Assembly (NCBI GenBank): GCA_030581615.1
Contig: JAKTTT010000079.1
Location: 18,425-82,424 of the forward strand
DNA: 64,000 bases
Reading direction: 5' to 3'
DNA from: Alloascoidea africana
Taxonomy: Eukaryota > Ascomycota > Alloascoideomycetes > Alloascoideales > Alloascoideaceae
Position numbers and translations under genes: made by a program. Shown one piece after another: positions 1 to 11,746 of this stretch; within the stretch, counting starts at the first letter, position 1, and every line of letters starts with the position of its first letter. The notes beneath the pieces were generated by a model that saw only the letters and a list, made by a program, of their open reading frames with translations, had not been told where the DNA came from and made no database searches.

Positions 1-1
1 T

Positions 2-1027
2 TCGGCCCTGGTTCTTTTCTATATATACCACAGCACCGTCTCGCTGTTTGCATTCTCTCTTTCAAACTCGTACAAGTACTCGAATGGACAGCAGACCGCT
101 TCTTTTTCTCTCCGTGAGCAACTCGCCCAGCGATACCCTTATGACCCATCTGCTCCTTTCCCCAAAATGATATGGCAGACGTGGAAGTCAACACCGTCTG
201 AGCCAGATTTCCCCAAAAAATTGAGAATATGGGAGGCCAGCTGGTCTATCCAGAACCAAGAATATCTTCATGCCGTTATTCCTGACGAGGAAGCCCGCCT
301 TCTCATCGCAGACCTGTATGCCCAGATGCCCCCCGTCGTCGCCGCGTACGAGGCACTGCCCGTTACCATTCTCAAGGCTGATTTTTTCCGGTACTTGGTA
401 TTATTTGCCAAAGGTGGAATCTACAGCGATATAGACACCAGTGCACTACAGTCTGTTGACGAGTGGGCGTCAACCAGGTTGGATGCTTCGCTCACCGAGA
501 AGCAGAACCCTGAAGTTGGTCTCGGGCTGGCAGTGGGAATCGAAGCAGATCCAGATCGGCCAGACTGGAACGAGTGGTACTCTCGCCGGCTCCAGTTTTG
601 CCAATGGACGATCCAAGCGAAATCGGGCCATCCATTGCTACTAGAGCTGGTTGCAAGCATCACCGAGACAACTTTGAAGAAACAGTCCCAAGGCAGTCTG
701 GAGCTGCCTGAGGACGAGAGTCAGGGTTCTGAAATCATTACCTGGACTGGCCCTGGAGCCTGGTCCGATGCAATCTTCGAATACTTGAATCACCCAGCGC
801 GCAATTCCTCATCTGCATCACCAGCACCCGTATCCCAACCTCAGGGTCCTATTGACTGGCGCAACTTTACTGGTATTGATGCTCCCAAAGTGGTGGGGGA
901 TGTCATGGTGCTACCAATAACGAGTTTCAGTCCTGGAGTAGGACACATGGGTTCCAAAGACATTTTCGACGAGATGGCTTATGTTCAACATCATTTCAAA
1001 GGAAGCTGGAAGCTTTCAAAGCATTGA
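2..1027 (+). CDS. OCH1: OCH1 initiating alpha-1,6-mannosyltransferase (5' partial)
   Basis: Golgi type II membrane enzyme that adds the first alpha-1,6-mannose to N-glycan cores and so starts the outer chain. The frame is open from base 2, so the N-terminus lies outside the window. The visible part starts with a hydrophobic signal anchor (ALVLFYIYHSTVSLFAF), followed by a short stem. The catalytic domain begins around PFPKMIWQTWK at base 155. Family signatures are the DXD motif in GGIYSDIDT, GIEADPDR, QFCQWTIQAK, WTGPG and the C-terminal VMVLPITSFSPGVGHMG block. The domain is collinear with S. cerevisiae Och1 but has a shorter insert before the last block. HOC1 is the main alternative; the C-terminal block favours OCH1. 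Confidence 0.93.
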   Translation, partial: SALVLFYIYHSTVSLFAFSLSNSYKYSNGQQTASFSLREQLAQRYPYDPSAPFPKMIWQTWKSTPSEPDFPKKLRIWEASWSIQNQEYLHAVIPDEEARLLIADLYAQMPPVVAAYEALPVTILKADFFRYLVLFAKGGIYSDIDTSALQSVDEWASTRLDASLTEKQNPEVGLGLAVGIEADPDRPDWNEWYSRRLQFCQWTIQAKSGHPLLLELVASITETTLKKQSQGSLELPEDESQGSEIITWTGPGAWSDAIFEYLNHPARNSSSASPAPVSQPQGPIDWRNFTGIDAPKVVGDVMVLPITSFSPGVGHMGSKDIFDEMAYVQHHFKGSWKLSKH

Positions 1028-1582
1028 GGGTTTTTGACATTGATTCGCTTGCTTTACGTTTGCATATTTTCGAATTCAGGAATCGGAATAGAGTAGAAGT
1101 GGATGCTGGCCATTCATTTTCTGGAAGCATTTTTGTTTTACCTACATCATCATCAACTTATTTTATTTGGATACCTTTTTTCTACTTTTTTTGGACTTTT
1201 TTTAAATTATGAGTCTATTCTCCTGGCATTATAACAAATCGCATTAATTTTTATACATATTTTCTCAACATAGCATTTAGGGCATGGGCCCCTTGTTTGG
1301 AGGTGCATTTCTTGGGATGGAGGGGGCAAGGGATACTTAGGTACACATTTTACATATTGTGGCATAACGGGTAGATTTCTACAGCACAATACAAAATCAA
1401 TCAATTCCTTAAAAAAGGTTCAATTAAAGATACAAATATAATAAATAAATAAATAGATAAATAAAAAAAAATACAGTGTACCTCCCATGGCGTATAGCAT
1501 GGGATCAATCACATTTCACTTCTACTCATGGTCGAAGGCCCACGAATGCAGGGAAGCATCCTGGTCAATTGGCTTGTTTGAT
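1028..1582. other. Intergenic, convergent 3' ends
   Basis: AT-rich space between the OCH1 stop and the 3' end of the next, convergent gene. It contains an AAAT-type low-complexity run at about 1430-1472. No coding or RNA feature is visible. Confidence 0.6.
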
Positions 1583-2245
1583 TTAATTGAAAGCCCTCAC
1601 GATTTCCAACATCAAACTAAAGAAAAGGTAATCGAGGAAATTATTGTAGTCTCGTGCCTTATTTCTCAATTTTTTTTGTAGTTTCTTTAATTTCTTTTTG
1701 CTGAGATGTCTTTTTCTGGCTACAAAAGAATTGAAATCGTAGCGAAGGTTCCTAAAAAATCCTCCCTCATGGTGACAACTAGGGCGCTTCTGTTTCTTAT
1801 GGCGTACCTTTCTCTCGGTTCTGCCTGGAGCTTCGATGGGGTCTGCCCATCTGATGACCTGGGGCCTAGGGCGCTCAATTTCTGGTTCAGACTCCATCGC
1901 CACAGAACGAAGTGTAATGGTGCTTGACGATCTACTTAGCTCGGTTTCACCGTTGGTTTCGCTGTTGGTTTCGCTGTTGGTTTCGCTGTTGGTTTCGCCG
2001 TCGGTTTCACCGTCGATTTCCAAGGAGTGAGGGGCATAATTGTGGATTTCAACAGGCTCAGGATTGGCTCGCGAATTTAGGGCAAACATGATTTCTTCGT
2101 ACAGTGAATTGGTTTGAAGAGCACACATTACTTCTTGGAATAGGGAAGGAGTGTATAGATTGGCATGTTCAGCTTCCAATTCCGTAATAAATTCATCCAC
2201 TACATTGTGGATATCGCTGTCGGTAACAGTATCGTCCATTGACAT
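1583..2245 (-). CDS. Unrecognised 220-residue protein with basic C-terminus
   Basis: Not recognised. The frame opens with ATGTCAATGGAC. The N-terminal half is acidic and probably helical (VVDEFITELEAEHANLY). Residues about 76-100 are a run of E-T-N-S/G tetrapeptides encoded by a 12-bp tandem repeat. A Ser/Thr linker follows. The C-terminus is strongly basic (HLSKKKLKKLQKKLRNK) and ends in a hydrophobic stretch. No known domain, signal peptide or clear membrane span is visible. It is annotated because 220 codons is long for chance in AT-rich DNA and the composition is protein-like. A fast-evolving or young gene is possible. Confidence 0.55.
   Translation of the reverse strand: MSMDDTVTDSDIHNVVDEFITELEAEHANLYTPSLFQEVMCALQTNSLYEEIMFALNSRANPEPVEIHNYAPHSLEIDGETDGETNSETNSETNSETNGETELSRSSSTITLRSVAMESEPEIERPRPQVIRWADPIEAPGRTERKVRHKKQKRPSCHHEGGFFRNLRYDFNSFVARKRHLSKKKLKKLQKKLRNKARDYNNFLDYLFFSLMLEIVRAFN
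1943..2020. repeat. 12-bp minisatellite inside the 220-residue ORF
   Basis: About six and a half tandem copies of a 12-bp unit, GGTTTCGCTGTT and close variants. The unit is a multiple of three, so copy-number changes keep the frame and only change the number of acidic E-T-N-S repeats on the minus strand. Confidence 0.9.
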
Positions 2246-4201
2246 TTCTAAGTTTTTATCGTATCGAGTTTTTATTGATTTATAAAATGATTTGTGTTCA
2301 GAGTAAAGGCTGAAGTTGGCACACTTGTGTGTTTATATGTTTCTTTCTGAATTCGTTGTTTTGTTGTGTTTTGAAGTAATATAGGAAAACTTGATATCAA
2401 GGTAAAGATAAAAGTTAGAAGAAGAGGAGATACAACTGGGAATTTATATTCTTTTCTGTATTTCTTTGTCAAAGTAACATGGCTATAAACTTGAAGATAT
2501 ACCCTGACAAAACCAAACTCTTTTCCTTTGAAATTGTTGTGTTAGTTGAACATGACTACAAATTTGGAAGTTTTAACAAATTGAGTTTCCCTTGGTTAAA
2601 CTTTTCTTTCTCACTTTTGCGTCAATCAGCATGAGAAAATCAACACTGAACATACCAACAAGATAAAACATTACGAGACATCCTGGTGATAATACATAGC
2701 CTACTAATCTATAGCTTTGTTTCTTTGAAATTTGGACTAAACACCACCAAACTCTATTTATGCCAGGGATGTGATTTTCTGCTGAATATCTCAGTTATTA
2801 CTGTATTTAGTAACTATACGATATTCTATGGGTCTCAATTCATTCACACCCAATCCAGTTAAAGTCTTTCTCTGCTTGTAGTTACTGCATTTGGTGTTGG
2901 ATTGATCTGTCATGTATGCTTTGCATTTCTGTGCCTTTATCTGCCAGGTCTTTGTCCAAATACTCCAGTTATCATGTGAAGACTCAAGCATTTTTTACAG
3001 TTTGATGGGCTTTGCATGTACTTTTTGAGAATCCTGTTTATCCTGAGATGGGTTTGTATTTATGCGCTTATAGTAAGAGCTCAACTTAATTTGAACCAAT
3101 TCATCTCGATTCAACGATTCTTCAGGTTGATACAGTAAGAGCGCTTTCTTTTTTATTTTCCAATACAGTTGCAAAATGATCAAGGTTTTTATTGTACCTT
3201 CTCATTGAAGCTCTCTTGGTGGCGCATAGCGCAGATAATCCAAGTGAAGTTTTATCCACACTATATCAAGTGTGCCTTGTTTTAGCGCTCTGACATCAAG
3301 ATTGCCGACATTTTTGGGATTGCACTCATTTATTTGAACATCAAGAACAATGTTCAGTACAATAGTAAAATATTGGATAATTTTAACCAAATGTGATTGA
3401 ACAATATTCTTCGTTAGTTTGTGATCTAAAAGCTATTATTTGGTTTCCATTCCTTTCAAGTTCCACCACGGTCTTCAAATGTGCTTTTACAATTTACTTA
3501 GGATTGATTCTGTGTTGTTTGTTGCCCAATAGACCTCCTGGATATGTATTCCTTCTTACCTATAGGATATTTTAGATATTGGCTTTCACCTTGTAGGACG
3601 TGACTTGGACAAAGACAAAATCAAGTTTGATTTTGGTGGTCGTGTTTGGAGCTAATTATTACTTCCAGGCCTATTCTATTATTCATCGTCGCAGTTCTGG
3701 ATTCCCCTAGATGAGAAGCTCTTCTTCGCGATCGGAGTCTCAGTTCCACACAGATGTCCCGACAGGCGGACCATCAACCATCAGTCATCATCTCTGGCAT
3801 GATCAAGCCTCGGCGAGTCCAGGCATCGTCACACATTGGTCACTCATGGCCTTCCCATGCCGATACAGCTACTCTATAGACTCGTGTCATGCCCAAAACA
3901 ACAAACGAGAGAGTGTTCGCTGCCGGTATCACCATCGCTTATCCATCATCGGCCGCAGCGGCTCTTCTCGCTCCCCACGCTCCTCCGCTGCAGTAGGACG
4001 AAAACGAGATAAGCTTCCTGTTTGGTCGACTTCTTCTTGTCTGCTTGCACTTTTCTCCAGACACTCTTCTCTGTTTTCTTTCCCCATTTTCTCTTCCAGC
4101 TTCTTCTGGGACAGGCCAGTTTTCGCTAGAAATTAAAGTTACCAGCGGAAGCCTACAGCATCACTCATCATCTTTATCATCAGGTACCAAAGAAACTATC
4201 A
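2246..4201. other. Long intergenic region
   Basis: Nearly 2 kb without a supported gene. The minus strand at 2791-3432 holds a frame of about 210 codons with only two internal stops and no ATG (see findings). Plus-strand frames just before RKI1 are Ser-rich, low in complexity and look like shadows or leader sequence. The last 500 bases should include the RKI1 promoter. No tRNA-like B box was seen. Confidence 0.5.
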
Positions 4202-5101
4202 ATGACGCTTATAAAAGAGCACAATTTGAATTCAATGAACCTACAGGAACAGGCAAAGAAAGCAGCAGCCTACAAGGCCGTGGATGAAAACTTTCCGCGC
4301 GATGCCAAAGTCGTGGGGATTGGGTCCGGCTCAACAGTAGTCTATGTTGCGGAACGAATAGGCCAGCTCCCTTTCAAGGAACAGTTTGTGTGTATTCCCA
4401 CAGGGTACCAATCGAAAGCTCTCATAGCCTCGAACGGACTCAGACTTGCGAGTATTGAAGAGTACAGCACTGGCGACCTTGACATTGCCTTCGATGGAGC
4501 AGACGAGGTGGACCCAAACCTGAGCTGTATCAAAGGTGGGGGTGCTTGTCTTTTCCAGGAAAAGCTCGTGGCGGCAAGTGCCCGCAAATACGTGCTTGTG
4601 GCCGACTATCGCAAGCGAGCACCTCAGGGACTGGGCACGATATGGCTCAAGGGAATCCCCATTGAAGTGGTTCCGATATCGTATCTCAGAGTTCAAAGGG
4701 AGCTGGTCAAAATGGGCGCTCTTTCTGCTACTGTGAGACAGGGCATGCCTACAAAAGCTGGGCCTGTAATCACCGATAACAACAATTTCATCATTGACGC
4801 ATACTTTGGAAAAATCCGAGACGTGGCTCAATTACACTCTGAGATAAAACAACTCTTGGGCGTTGTTGATACAGGGCTGTTCCCGGAGATGGCCCAAGTG
4901 TGCTATTTTGGAGAGCCAGATGGAGACGTTTCAGTAGCCTATAAACCGTCTTCTTCATCATCATCACAGGGATTCAGTGCACCACTACAGCGAAGCAAAT
5001 CAGACTCTGAAATGGAGGACGACACCGAGACGTCGGACTATCCAAGCGATTCGGAGTTTGGGTCATGTCCCAATGGATCCTCTTCACGGATTACTCTTTG
5101 A
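4202..5101 (+). CDS. RKI1: Ribose-5-phosphate isomerase, with an extra acidic/Ser tail
   Basis: Converts ribulose-5-phosphate to ribose-5-phosphate in the non-oxidative pentose phosphate pathway. The 299-residue frame carries the RpiA signatures [25 protein letters not shown], the active-site loop DGADEVD and KGGGAC. The core is collinear with S. cerevisiae Rki1 (258 aa). The N-terminus aligns well from [14 protein letters not shown]; the first ATG is used here, and an in-frame ATG at 4235 is an alternative. Residues about 248-299 form a Ser-rich then acidic tail ([18 protein letters not shown]) not expected in the family. The conserved LGT leucine is encoded by CTG, which supports the standard code. 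No intron is seen. Confidence 0.95.
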   Translation: MTLIKEHNLNSMNLQEQAKKAAAYKAVDENFPRDAKVVGIGSGSTVVYVAERIGQLPFKEQFVCIPTGYQSKALIASNGLRLASIEEYSTGDLDIAFDGADEVDPNLSCIKGGGACLFQEKLVAASARKYVLVADYRKRAPQGLGTIWLKGIPIEVVPISYLRVQRELVKMGALSATVRQGMPTKAGPVITDNNNFIIDAYFGKIRDVAQLHSEIKQLLGVVDTGLFPEMAQVCYFGEPDGDVSVAYKPSSSSSSQGFSAPLQRSKSDSEMEDDTETSDYPSDSEFGSCPNGSSSRITL

Positions 5102-5908
5102 AGAACCAGATTTAACAAACAAGGGGTTTAAACTCTGATTTCATTTTGGTTGTACTAGACATCTCTTCTTCTGGTTTGTTTTGATCAACATCACGTAATA
5201 AAAATATGAGATTGTTTGTTTTCTATAATTCTCTATCATTTTTGGTTTTTTCTTTCTGTACACACTCATATATGCTGTAGATTAGTATTACAGGCTCAAT
5301 GTTCATATCCTATAGCCTATATTCAGCCCACACTTTCTATAATTCTCTCATTGTGTGTTTCTTTCTCTTGTATATTTGGTGATTCTTTCTCATAGATGTA
5401 AAAAAAAATGTGGGAAACAAGTGCACAACAATGACAACAATCAATGAATACAAACCAAAACATATATCACTTCTCTAAAAGTTAAAAAAAAAAACAATAG
5501 ATGATTGGACAACAGCATATTGACATTTTTTTTTATGTGACTATTAATTTTTGTTTTATTCGCCAAAAAGCAAGACGCAACGCAACTCAACATCATAAGA
5601 TAAATAAATGTTTTAACTTTAATCAGATAAAGGAAGTATTAAATAGAAAACGAGAAGGAAGGAAGGAAGGAAGGAAGGAAATAAGAGGAGGGAGTAAACT
5701 ACAATTTTGGTCAGCTTTCTTGAAAAAGATATTGTAAAATCGGTTCGTATGAAATAGAAAAGAGCGTTTTTTAACTAGACGGGGCACCACTTTCTGCTAT
5801 TAGTTCCCAGTCCGGTTGTTTCATTCCATTTACCGTTAAAAAATAATTGCTGTACCTTAGGATAACACTTGTGAGCTCAGTATAAGAGATCGGGATTAGA
5901 AACTGCTC
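5102..5908. other. Intergenic between convergent RKI1 and ARF3
   Basis: AT-rich 3' flanks of two converging genes. Apart from a GAAG microsatellite and several A/T runs, no feature is seen. Confidence 0.6.
5654..5680. repeat. GAAG tetranucleotide microsatellite
   Basis: About six to seven perfect GAAG units in the RKI1-ARF3 intergenic space. Confidence 0.95.
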
Positions 5909-6940
<1,032 letters not shown>

Positions 6941-8352
6941 TGTAGTTTGTAAGGCTGGCGGACGGCGAGTGTCGGGTAGTGCTGCTTCTCGAACTAGCAG
7001 GAGTGCGGAAGACAGAGCTCGAGGGCTTGGGACGGTGTGAAGAGGACAGAAGGGGGAGGGGGAAATAAAATAGGACGATGAAGAGGAAAGAGAGGAAAAA
7101 GAGAGAGAAGCCAGCTAAGGCGCATGAAAATTAAATCACACGCTGGACTGGCGCTGGTGGTACCTTTTTGTCCACACTCACCGCGCTTTTCGCGCTTTTC
7201 GCGCTCTTGGGCTTCGCAGTCTCAGCACCTCTCGGCCCTCGCGGCCTGGTTTGGTCGCAGAGCTCATCTTCGCATCGCACGGCAGCGCTGCCGGCGTGGA
7301 GGGACGGTCTCGAGGAGGACGGGCTTCCAGCGCGGGTCCCGGCAAGATCTGCCCGGTCGTTGGCGAGATGCGTGAAAGTCTACACGGATAGGCAATTGCA
7401 CCAGAGGAATGTTGATCTCAAACTCGTCTTTCTCTTGAACAGAGAGCGTAGACTATCAAAGTTGGAAGCAAAATTGACATGTAGTGAACGTTCTATACCG
7501 AGAGCTTGCCAAACTGGCTTCTATCCACTTCCATTGCATTTTAGTGGCTCTAGAAACTCATTTCACCTGGGGATCTTAGATCTAACTGAAATCAATCAAC
7601 CAATCGATCCCTATGAGTCAAATCTTCCAGTTTCACTCACTCTTTATTTTGCTTTCTGTTATCTGTTATGAAGTTAGATGCGTAGCGAACTATATTTACA
7701 ATCTGGTGTTCCTATTCCCTTAGAGGTGTGCCTCTTTTTAACTTGACATGATAGCAATGAAGGTCTGAATTTATAACGTTTGTTATAGTAACCAGCGATG
7801 TTTGCTTCATTTTCAACTTTATCTTCATCAACTTCAAGATGACCAACGAATCATACACTTGTGCCCGATCTACAGGGAAAATGATACATACTTAAGAACA
7901 TTATGGAAAGTTGTTAGTGGTTGGGATTTAATGCGATGATTAACGTCAGAATCTATATTTAGGACTGGATTGAGAGAACAGCCTAGAAATATTTCCTTTC
8001 TCAATGATAAGATGATTGTTAACATAAAGAAGAAGCACAAGAATTTTGGAATTGTTTTCATAATCATACCTCTGTAAAGCATGTTGAAGGCCTTACTATT
8101 GTGTGAAATGTATTCTACAATACTCACACACTCACAAGCACCAAAAAAATAAAGGTTTGCGAGATTTTCTACCGTTTAAAATAGATGATCATACTCTTAC
8201 TGTTAAAACTAGATTTTTAAAAAATTACAAGTTAAATAAACCTCTTTTATCTCAATTATTCTTATTATTATTTTTTCTTTCCTTCTTTTCTCTTAATAAG
8301 ATAAACAACATAATCAAATCATCAACACATCTTGTAGAACCACACAAACTGT
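6941..8352. other. Intergenic between ARF3 and the UPF0658 gene
   Basis: ARF3 promoter side, then the 3' flank of the UPF0658 gene. It includes a GC-richer block at about 7150-7370 with a GCGCTTTTC repeat (7181-7204). The plus-strand frame at 7168 begins with TTG, so its signal-peptide look is not evidence for a gene. A possible small spliced gene on the minus strand at 7690-8127 was considered and not accepted. Confidence 0.5.
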
Positions 8353-9786
8353 CTAATCAAGTAAGACCCGCCGTTCAAGAACCGGGCCTCCAAACTGGGG
8401 GGAATACGCTGTCCTACTTGGATACTGCAACTGGGGGGTATCCAAAGATTCGTGATCAAGGTTACTATCCTTTCTCGACTCTCCTCCTTCTTCTTCATCT
8501 AGTCGTCTTTGTCGTTGCTGTTGTAAATTGATGGCTTCGAGAGAATTGCCATGGCTGGAGCTATCCATTATAAGTCCTTCTTCCAGATGGGCTCTAGCCA
8601 TCGCATTATTATTCGCCAGCATGTTCTTGCTCTTCCTCGAACTCATATCAGTGTATATTCTAAGTCCCTTGCCAAAGTTGAAAAAGACTTTGATGGCAGC
8701 GATAATAGTCAGAATGAGAAAGAAAATAGTGATTGCTGCAAAAGTCGTGAGACTTTTCCTGGCGGACTTGTAAACTGTATCCTCATGTTTCGTGTACATC
8801 CTAATCAGTTTGTAGCAGAAATAGGCCATCCCACATAGGTAAAGACAAATGATGGCGATTATACCCCATTTAATCTCTTTTTTCGCAAAAATGTAGGCGA
8901 GATATAGGATCCCCATCGTAACCGGTATCACGGCAATTGTGAGTGCAAACTCGCGTTCTTTGCTGTTTAACATTACCACGAGGAACTGGACGGTGAAACC
9001 AAGAAAGAAGAAAAAGTCAAACTTGAGGATTGAGCAGTAGACTTTGAATACAATGAATCTGTTGCGCATTTCAATATCAGCTCCAATAAGGTTGTACATG
9101 CTCCAACCAAACTGGCGTTGCAAGATCAGGAAGAGCATGGTTTGAGTGAGTAGCGTAACGCCGAGTACCACCATAACAACAATGAGACAGACAATTGTGG
9201 CCGTACGCCATTCAGCTTCCAAGGAGGGCGATAACATGTCATCGATTTCATACATTTGAATGCCTGAGTAGACGAGCATAGCGGCATAGAAGAAACAGAG
9301 CATCCCAAGCTACAGGAAATGTTGTTAGAAATTGTGATCCTCCGACACAAGAACGGAAAAAAACAGCATACCTGTATTGTATTTTCATTTATGATAGCAT
9401 CAACCGAGAGGAATATCTGGTAGAGCTGGGGGAGAAAAGGATGTCAGTAGGACTCATTCTGTATTTAGATGGCAAAACACGCAAAGCAGCAATGAGTGGC
9501 ATACCTGGGAGAAGATGAAAAGCGCAAGAAACGTAGCGACAGTGCTGGACTTGTTGCCGACACCGGGCTCGTTCATGTGCAAGATGTAGACTCCGAAGAT
9601 GTAGCCCTGCAACCCCAGGATGATCAGGGCGGACACAGATGCGACGGAAATGTAGGCTTTGGAGAGCTTGGTCAGCGGACGGCTACCACTACAGCAACAG
9701 CAGCCGTAGCGGTGCAATCTGCGGCGTCGCTTTTGGCGGAGAAGGTCTTCGTTAGGCCCGCCTGCAATGTGCTGGTAGTTGTCCAT
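8353..9786 (-). CDS. UPF0658 Golgi-type polytopic membrane protein
   Basis: Member of the fungal UPF0658 family (S. pombe Golgi membrane proteins of unknown activity). Exons are 9505-9786, 9372-9425 and 8353-9309, joining to 430 residues. Donors are both GTATGC, and exon 2 encodes LYQIFLSVDAIINENTIQ. The start is the first ATG of the frame (MDNYQH). A cytosolic Arg/Cys-rich segment (RRRRLHRYGCCCC) precedes the first of several membrane spans; about seven or eight are visible, with Phe-rich cores. The roughly 100-residue C-terminal tail is hydrophilic and Gln/Glu-rich. The NTIQ signature spanning the second splice junction is, as I recall, typical of the family. Function is unknown; location in the Golgi is inferred from the family. 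Confidence 0.85.
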
Positions 9787-10106
9787 GGTGGAAGGGTCTT
9801 GGTCTAGGTTTGGGTTTGAGTTTAGCGGTGGTGAGTAAAAGGGCTGGGGGAAGGTAGCAGGAACGGCGATTAGTGAGGGAAGGCAAAGGGTTGAGAGAGA
9901 AAAGCGAAGAAACAAAAGAGAAGAACGAAAAATCAAGAGCGAACAGATGAGAAGAGAAGAGAAGAGAAGAGCTCAGGGGCAGTCTGGGATGCGAAAGGGT
10001 CTAATATACCACCAACTCGTCGTCCCCGTCCTCGTCCTCGTCCACCGAGGGCACGGCGGGACGGGACGTGCAAGCAAGGCACCGTCCGTCATCCATGAGG
10101 CAGGTC
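9787..10106. other. Intergenic: UPF0658 promoter and LPL1-like 3' end
   Basis: A 320-base space with a purine-rich GAGAA run at about 9945-9970. No other feature is seen. Confidence 0.5.
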
Positions 10107-11627
10107 TCACGCCCCAGGGCCGTTCCTTCGAAACAGCAGGCCCGCAACGTGCTCAGCCCAGCACCGGACAACGAGGCTGCCGTCTGGCATCTTGCGCTCG
10201 CCTCTCATGGCAATGATCCGGACGTGGGCGTCCATCGTGTCTTCGAAACAGCAGGCATACTTCTGCCAGTGTAGAAGGTTCAGACCCTGTTCGATATCTG
10301 AAACGACAGGGCTCAAGGGAAGGGCAGTTCGCAACGCCAGCTGTTGGAGCAAGGACGACGAGGCAGAGCTCGCCAGATGGAGCTCGCCAACCTCGCCCAG
10401 CGCCATGGCGATCTTCTCGCTGGTTTTTCCGGCCGAGACCAGTTCATGCTCGGTCTCACTCCCAGGGTTAAGCTTAAAGTCATGTTCAGATAGGGGTTGC
10501 TCTGCTTCAACAGACTTTTCGTCTACGGCGCACAGCTCGGAGTCCACCCTCTGGAGCAGACGGCTCTTCCAGCGCTTGGTTCGCAGGAAACTGAGCAGGA
10601 GAGGGTACGCATTCACGATCAGAAGCAGAGGGATGAGCAGACACAGAAGTGCCTTGGCCTCGAGGTTCTGGAGCACGCTGGGCACTCCCTCCTTGGTATC
10701 TTTGTCGAGCTGGGAGTTGCCAAGGTCTACAAAGCACGTTTCTACGCCGTTGAGGTCCTCTCCCGGCTTGCGACAAATGCGTAGACGCTGGGATTTGAAC
10801 CTCTTGGGGCGGAATATAAACGACCCGAATGAAGGCACAGGGTCGAACGGGCATATAAACGATGTTGCAAAGTGCACAGCGTGGTCGTTTTTCAGGTTAG
10901 CGAGCACCATCCGATGCTCAAACCTGGCCAGCCCCCTGATGAAAAGCGAGCCTGGCTGGGCCATCCGGTAGAGAAGCCCTTCGTGGCTAGCGTAGTCGCA
11001 GAGGTCCTTGCTCGTCTGGCCAAACGCGCTCTTCCCCATCGACGCTATGAGCTGGAGGTCCCGGTCCGAGCCAAAGTAGCCGGAGCCCAGATGTGGAGTT
11101 GCAAAGCTGGCATAGATCTAATCATTTCATCTGTTGTTAGCTTCATCTTTGTTCCAAGGCGCGAGATCGTACCTGGTTTGTCTTCTTACCCTTGGCCGCA
11201 CTCTTTCAAACAGAGCCGTTTTCTCGCACAGTCCGATGCAATAGCGTGCGATAAGTCCTCCTAGAGAATGACCCACAAAGCTGATTTCGTCAGTCCGCGA
11301 CTTGGCCAACTCGTCTGTGATTTCCTCGTACAGACGCTCTGCCTGGATCTGTATCCCGTCGTACGTCTTGCCCTCGTTCGCACTGGATTGTAAAAACACA
11401 GGCTGTTGTTGATTCGTCGTCAGTGCTTCCTCAAGAGCATATCTCACGTAGTCCAAGTTATCAGGGCCTCCCAAAAGTCTAGATAGTTGAACATTGTTTT
11501 TCCATGGTTAGTTCGGGACTAAGGGTGAGCACACACTTGGCACTACATACCCATGGACAAGGACAAACAAATGCCTTTTAGGTTTCTCGTCATCGTTATC
11601 GTTCTTAACCGTTTTGTTCATGTTCAT
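10107..11627 (-). CDS. LPL1: ROG1/LPL1-family lipase (DUF676)
   Basis: Putative serine (phospho)lipase of the alpha/beta-hydrolase family that includes yeast Lpl1 (lipid-droplet phospholipase) and Rog1. Exons are 11551-11627, 11190-11478 and 10107-11117, joining to 458 residues against 450 for Lpl1. HLFVLVHG forms the oxyanion-hole strand and spans the first splice. FVGHSLGGLIARY carries the nucleophilic Ser, and FATPHLG follows the second splice. A Leu-rich membrane segment (ALLCLLIPLLLIVNAYPLLL) sits in the C-terminal third. The short N-terminus fits Lpl1 better than Rog1, but GHSLGG resembles Rog1, so the exact orthologue is uncertain. Intron 2 skips an early AG beside CTAAC. Confidence 0.85.
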
Positions 11628-11723
11628 TGTAGCGAGTCGTGTGTGCTCTTTCCAGTCTACAGTGTCGTTTCAGCGTGTTGTCGTGTGCCGGAAGACCGGG
11701 ATGCGATGAGATGAGGAGGGTGG

Positions 11724-11746
11724 AAAAAAAAAAAAAAAAAAAAAAA
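11724..11746. repeat. Poly(A) tract, 23 bases
   Basis: Uninterrupted homopolymer about 100 bp upstream of the LPL1-like start codon. Such tracts often exclude nucleosomes in yeast promoters; that role is inferred. Confidence 0.9.

Noticed and set aside
3711-4136. 141-codon plus-strand frame before RKI1
   Set aside because: Ser-rich and low in complexity, no domain; probably chance within the RKI1 leader or promoter.
7168-7671. 167-codon frame with a signal-peptide-like start
   Set aside because: It opens with TTG, lies in the ARF3 upstream region and shows no family features.
7674-8127. Possible small spliced gene on the minus strand (EYISHNSKAFNMLYR joined to a second exon)
   Set aside because: One donor and acceptor fit in phase, but no start exon, no clear branch point for the first acceptor and no known family.
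10781-10810. tRNA B-box-like word GGGATTTGAACC
   Set aside because: It lies inside the LPL1-like coding exon and no tRNA cloverleaf can be drawn around it.
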